From: an uncultured Clostridia bacterium
Lineage (GTDB): Bacteria > Bacillota > Clostridia > Saccharofermentanales > Saccharofermentanaceae
Assembly (NCBI GenBank): GCA_946545505.1
Contig: CAMNNN010000037.1
Location: 1 to 9,844, forward strand
Direction: 5' to 3'
DNA length: 9,844 nucleotides
Shown: one piece after another, positions 7,901 to 9,844 of the stretch
Layout of the letters: every line of letters starts with the position of its first letter
Position numbering within the stretch: the stretch's first letter is position 1
Translations under genes and position numbers: made by a program
The notes under the pieces: generated by a model
Seen by the model: only the letters and a program-made list of their open reading frames with translations
Database searches by the model: none
Told to the model about the DNA's origin: nothing

Positions 7901-8772
7901 GAACAACATACTTAGAGATGAGCGATTACTACAGAGTAGCAAAAGTAGAAGGTACGACAATTGCCATCGAGTTAGTCTGCGGAGATCTTGATGAGATTAA
8001 TCCGTACTTCACTCTTAACGATGCAGATACCGGCACTCATCTTGATTCCTCGCGTTCCGGAATCTGGATACATAGCAAGCTCTCTGAATACTACGGCGTT
8101 CACCCCGGTGATACACTTATTGTTTACGACAACAAACTGAACCCGTATACGATTACGATCGCAGGAATATATGAAAACAATCTGGGTTTCTATTCGTTCA
8201 TGACACCCGAGAATTACGTAGATATATTCGGAGAGGAACCTCAGTACAATTCGTATTTCATATTCCAGAATGAACAGGGCCCGCTTAATCTCATATCAGA
8301 CATAGATCAGATAGAAGGAATCTCGGAGTTCAAGAATAATATCGAGTTAAGAGATTACTATCTTGATGTAGCATCTGCTCTCGATGCACTCTCCTTCGTT
8401 CTCATAGGCATGTCTGCAATGCTCGCATACTTCATTCTTCTTAACCTCGTATCAATGCTGATCAACCAGAAGAAGAGAGAACTTACGATCATGCGAGTTA
8501 ACGGATTCTCACTCGCTAAGACCATCACTTATGTCGCGAGCGAACTTGCAGTATGTACCGTCATTGGAATCATCCTCGGCTTGATATGCGGCAATGGTCT
8601 GGAACTGAATATCGTACGTCTTCTGGAGTCAGATCAGGTCAGATTCGAACACGGAATTCAGTGGACCGGCTGTATCTATTCCACATTGATAACGATATTC
8701 TTTACTGCACTCGTATCGGCTCCGGTATTCCGTAAGATAAAATATCTTAAGTTAGCAGATATGACGTCATAA
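4918..8772 (+). CDS. FtsX/MacB-type ABC permease with giant coiled-coil hairpin insertion
   Basis: Counting from ATG 4918, which has a GGTAAG ribosome binding site at 4908-4913 overlapping the preceding stop, the product is 1284 residues. An in-frame TTG at 4906 is possible but less convincing. Order: basic N-terminus and TM1 (17-40); an extracellular MacB-like domain (~41-257); heptad arm 1 (258-432); tip segment (433-571); heptad arm 2 (572-732); then a first FtsX module with TM2 (~772-790), a cytoplasmic EQRNQIGTNKALGF coupling segment (793-806), TM3 (~815-842) and TM4 (~860-885). A second unit begins with TM5 (~931-953), a second extracellular domain (~955-1155), and a second FtsX module (~1156-1284) with QKKRELTIMRVNGF and three more segments. 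So it is a 4+4 TM duplicated permease. MacB-class permeases do mechanotransmission or lipid/peptide export rather than ordinary channel transport. Partner ATPase is the gene just upstream. Substrate is unknown. Confidence 0.92.
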   Translation: MKRTQLKDSLRTIKKQIVSYVSVVVIAMLATSIFLSVSFASKTILNNGNYYYNESNYRDAELFYNYGAKQEDIDYFSSLEGVSAAEGEFTLTCSLATDSNPVTVDVMSLTHNISTPILLEGELPLANNECLVEQDLATENSISIGDHVSFVDEDGNKPDELAYDEYVVTGIIYHANNLAIAMYTNNNLCAVIPLDGFDSEARHDLFTSILLRFNCTEGMSRFDKRYLEAVRDMEDELEPIIEERGGIIYSGIRSEYEETIDGYQVDLDAGLAQLNDSRAQIDDGWAELAEGEAELENAERQLAESRQQLDEAQTTLENARIQLEDAERQLAAGWQELQANLAALEAAEAQFAPARAQLEAARAQLDAAHQQLVDGEAQLQYFADQIAQGQIQLDEARQQLAGAESRLNQAQAEIDSHAAEAADLEQQLQDATNTINNNVVPFATNLHSILNALIGDYADVFDWSQVTTPVDYHDRNSHINRYVLPGDVTIDIAQPLSVNLETLLRTLNLSEETLAAAYSAATGNPPELPVGVSSWHQYISGIAADRVLDVFPQYNTLADSVSQWETGHDYYIQYTDAVNEVQNGWNQYYGGMSRYYQGLEELNSSIDLFNQKQAEYNAGLEEYNRGLAEYNAALAEYNAARAPLDEGWAQYYAALDRYNAGLAEYERNRQAYLTGLAEYQSGSEEYDYGLSAYEQGLREYEESFERLQAAEDEYAEGLAEYEESLEQFEAARDMLDISNPSRFLFSDVTANRSYSIIRRTGGNLSDIGRTFTAVFVIIAALVIYATLGRIVDEQRNQIGTNKALGFFNKEVLSKYLLFGITGTLAGAIIGTILGYIVVLPVVMKGYSHNFVYGAGKYAFVPYLVVAVVITAIILAAFTIVFACLTMLTSNAITLLAPPVPHVHKHKGKTKPVKFLYPKLIVMNMLSDKKRVIATIVSVLGCCTLLSAGFGMQFAIKNSISNQFIIYEHYDYKVKFDNVRNPDAEAEVLEALNNNGTTYLEMSDYYRVAKVEGTTIAIELVCGDLDEINPYFTLNDADTGTHLDSSRSGIWIHSKLSEYYGVHPGDTLIVYDNKLNPYTITIAGIYENNLGFYSFMTPENYVDIFGEEPQYNSYFIFQNEQGPLNLISDIDQIEGISEFKNNIELRDYYLDVASALDALSFVLIGMSAMLAYFILLNLVSMLINQKKRELTIMRVNGFSLAKTITYVASELAVCTVIGIILGLICGNGLELNIVRLLESDQVRFEHGIQWTGCIYSTLITIFFTALVSAPVFRKIKYLKLADMTS
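5689..6213 (+). repeat. Heptad arm 1 of the permease (25 heptads, Leu/Ala type)
   Basis: Residues 258-432 divide into 25 consecutive seven-residue units with no insertion or skip, with the pattern x-Q/E-L-x-x-A/G-x (for example RQLAESR, QQLDEAQ, AQLEAAR). The third position is Leu in 19 of 25 units (Ile in four). The sixth is Gly, Ala or Ser in 20 of 25. A continuous alpha-helix of this length would be about 26 nm. The a/d-type spacing with a small residue every seventh position is the Alacoil pattern known from tight antiparallel helix pairs. Confidence 0.9.
6214..6630 (+). other. Non-repetitive tip segment between the heptad arms
   Basis: These 139 codons (residues 433-571) break the heptad register. 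They start near NTINNNVVPFATNL, contain Asp/His/Tyr-rich and Pro-containing stretches (WSQVTTPVDYHDRNSHINRY; LPVGVSSWHQY), and end at SQWETGHDYY just before arm 2. The composition suggests a small folded cap at the far end of a coiled-coil hairpin. I recognise no known domain, catalytic motif or cysteine pair in it. Confidence 0.7.
6631..7113 (+). repeat. Heptad arm 2 of the permease (23 heptads, Tyr/Gly type)
   Basis: Residues 572-732 form 23 consecutive heptads with the pattern x-E-Y-x-x-G/A-L (for example AEYNAGL, EEYNRGL, SAYEQGL). The third position is Tyr in 17 of 23 units, otherwise Leu, Phe or Val. The sixth is Gly, Ala or Ser in 21 of 23. The four units at 6757-6840 are near-copies at the protein level and share runs such as GAGTATAA at the DNA level, hinting at growth by 21-base duplication. 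It is the return arm leading back to the membrane at TM2. Confidence 0.9.
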
Positions 8773-8775
8773 GGA
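8771..8775 (+). promoter_or_regulatory. Ribosome binding site fixing the flippase-like gene start
   Basis: AAGGA begins within the TAA stop of the permease and lies six bases before ATG 8782. It supports that start codon and indicates that this gene is translated from the same message as the two genes upstream. Confidence 0.75.
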
Positions 8776-8781
8776 TGATAT

Positions 8782-9819
8782 ATGTACGATAAGAAGAAAC
8801 TGTTCTGGGCCTTACTCTTCCCTATACTTGCCGCGCTCTCAGTGTGGGCTGTACTCAGAAGCAGTGACGGCATAACTATACCCGAGATAGTACAGAGCTT
8901 GAAGGACGCGTCCCCTTTGTGGACACTCGCGGCTTTCCTGTGCGTGGCGGGATATATACTTTTCGAAGGGGCTGCGCTTGGAGTGCTCTTAAGAAGCTCC
9001 GGCATACGCTCCCGCTTCCGCGACGACACCTTCTACTGCGCTTCTGACATCTACTTCTCTGCGATAACCCCCTCCTCGTCCGGAGGCCAACCCGCAGCCG
9101 CTTACTTCATGATAAGAAACGGCATTCCCGCCGGTGTAGCTACGGTCACACTCATCATAAACGTAGTCATGTACACGTTCGCGACAGTCGTAGTAGGTAT
9201 CGTGGCGATCTTCATCAACCGTGAGCTCTTCATGGGATTCAGCACCGTCTCGAAAGTCCTTATCGTGCTGGGCTTCATCATGTACGCGGGCTTCGCGGTA
9301 TTCTTCTACCTGTGTCTTAGAAAGGGCAGGAAGATCTTTGACGCCCTCGAGAAGCTCGTCGGATTCATGCACAGAAAGAAGCTTATCAAGAACCTCGAGT
9401 CCAAGATAACCAAGATAGATAAAGCCCGCCGGGATTACGAAGAATGCGTGAGCATCATGTCAGGCAAAGCAGCAGGCCTTATCAAGGCTTTCATATTTAA
9501 TATTCTTCAGAGAGTATCTCAGCTCATGGTACCCGCGTTCTTGTGGACTGCACTGGGTGCGACTGCCGGAAGCATACCGAATATCTTCGCTTCGCAGTGT
9601 CTGATCACCATCGGCTATAACTGCGTTCCGATTCCGGGCGCGATGGGTGTCGCCGACTATATCACGATCGACGGATTCACGAATCTCATTGGATATGATG
9701 ATGCGATCAGGCTCGAACTTCTGAGCCGCGGCATATCTTTCTACCTGTGTGTAATTATCTGCGGATTGATAACAATAATCGGAGCTTTGGCCTTAAAGCA
9801 CAGAAACAAGGTCAGATAA
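8782..9819 (+). CDS. YbhN/MprF-type flippase-like membrane protein
   Basis: A 345-residue integral membrane protein, the normal length for the lysylphosphatidylglycerol synthase TM-region family (LPG_synthase_TM, also UPF0104/YbhN/AglD-like). Probable TM segments lie near 7-26, 46-70, 119-144, 158-178, 231-258, 265-290 and 318-338. Family signatures are TPSSSGGQPAAAYFM (96-110) and the VPIPGAMGVAD motif (282-292). Members flip or help transfer lipids across the cytoplasmic membrane; this one lacks the soluble aminoacyl-transferase domain of MprF, so it would be a stand-alone flippase-like unit. Its charged middle loop (~179-229) is probably cytoplasmic. It starts nine bases after the permease stop with AAGGA at 8771-8775, so it belongs to the operon. 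The lipid is not determined by the sequence. Confidence 0.87.
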   Translation: MYDKKKLFWALLFPILAALSVWAVLRSSDGITIPEIVQSLKDASPLWTLAAFLCVAGYILFEGAALGVLLRSSGIRSRFRDDTFYCASDIYFSAITPSSSGGQPAAAYFMIRNGIPAGVATVTLIINVVMYTFATVVVGIVAIFINRELFMGFSTVSKVLIVLGFIMYAGFAVFFYLCLRKGRKIFDALEKLVGFMHRKKLIKNLESKITKIDKARRDYEECVSIMSGKAAGLIKAFIFNILQRVSQLMVPAFLWTALGATAGSIPNIFASQCLITIGYNCVPIPGAMGVADYITIDGFTNLIGYDDAIRLELLSRGISFYLCVIICGLITIIGALALKHRNKVR

Positions 9820-9844
9820 AAGGCTCTTCCGGAGGTTCGATACC
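9820..9844 (+). other. Start of an intergenic gap with a ribosome binding site-like motif
   Basis: After the flippase-like stop, the last 25 bases contain GGAGG (9831-9835), with nine bases left before the window ends. A start codon just beyond the edge would fit a fourth operon gene. No terminator is visible here, though the window is too short to exclude one. Confidence 0.3.

Noticed and set aside
9820..9844. A tRNA, because GGTTCGATACC resembles a T-arm
   Set aside because: The anticodon arm would have to lie over the flippase-like gene's stop codon and last codons, and no acceptor or D-arm partner is visible there.

Overview
The window looks like a chromosomal segment of a Gram-positive anaerobe, most likely an uncultured gut or rumen member of the Clostridia (Lachnospirales/Oscillospirales-like). 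This is inferred from the gene families: a YfcC/DcuC-type carrier, a PlsC acyltransferase with a zinc-ribbon tail, and very large FtsX-type permeases with coiled-coil insertions. Purine-rich ribosome binding sites, tight gene packing and intermediate base composition agree. No species can be named, and I see no mobile element, tRNA, rRNA or CRISPR array.

Left half, minus strand, read right to left. A PlsC-like acyltransferase with a C-terminal zinc ribbon (3622-2438) overlaps by 11 bases a multi-spanning YfcC/DcuC-family carrier (2448-1030). After a 118-base gap holding a good sigma-A-type promoter and a small palindrome comes a sugar-phosphate isomerase/epimerase-like TIM barrel (911 to beyond base 1). 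Its open end reads as if an AMP-forming acyl-CoA synthetase domain is beginning.

Right half, plus strand. A 72-base divergent promoter region (3623-3694) separates the two halves. The plus-strand operon has three tightly spaced genes: an ABC ATPase with a GAF sensor domain at its N-terminus (3695-4912), a 1284-residue FtsX/MacB-type permease (4918-8772), and a YbhN/MprF-type flippase-like membrane protein (8782-9819). A GGAGG motif at the window end hints at a further gene.

The most striking object is the permease. Its first extracellular segment carries two unbroken heptad arrays, 25 heptads (5689-6213) and 23 heptads (6631-7113), separated by a 139-residue non-repetitive segment. This is the layout of a long antiparallel coiled-coil hairpin of roughly 25 nm with a globular tip. 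The two arms use different rules: arm 1 has Leu in 19 of 25 core positions, while arm 2 has Tyr in 17 of 23. Both have Gly/Ala/Ser at the other core position.

Together with the GAF-gated ATPase, the sequence suggests a ligand-controlled, MacB/FtsEX-like mechanotransmission machine whose rod could reach through or across the cell wall. The flippase-like partner suggests a connection to envelope lipid. The function is inference; the architecture is read directly.
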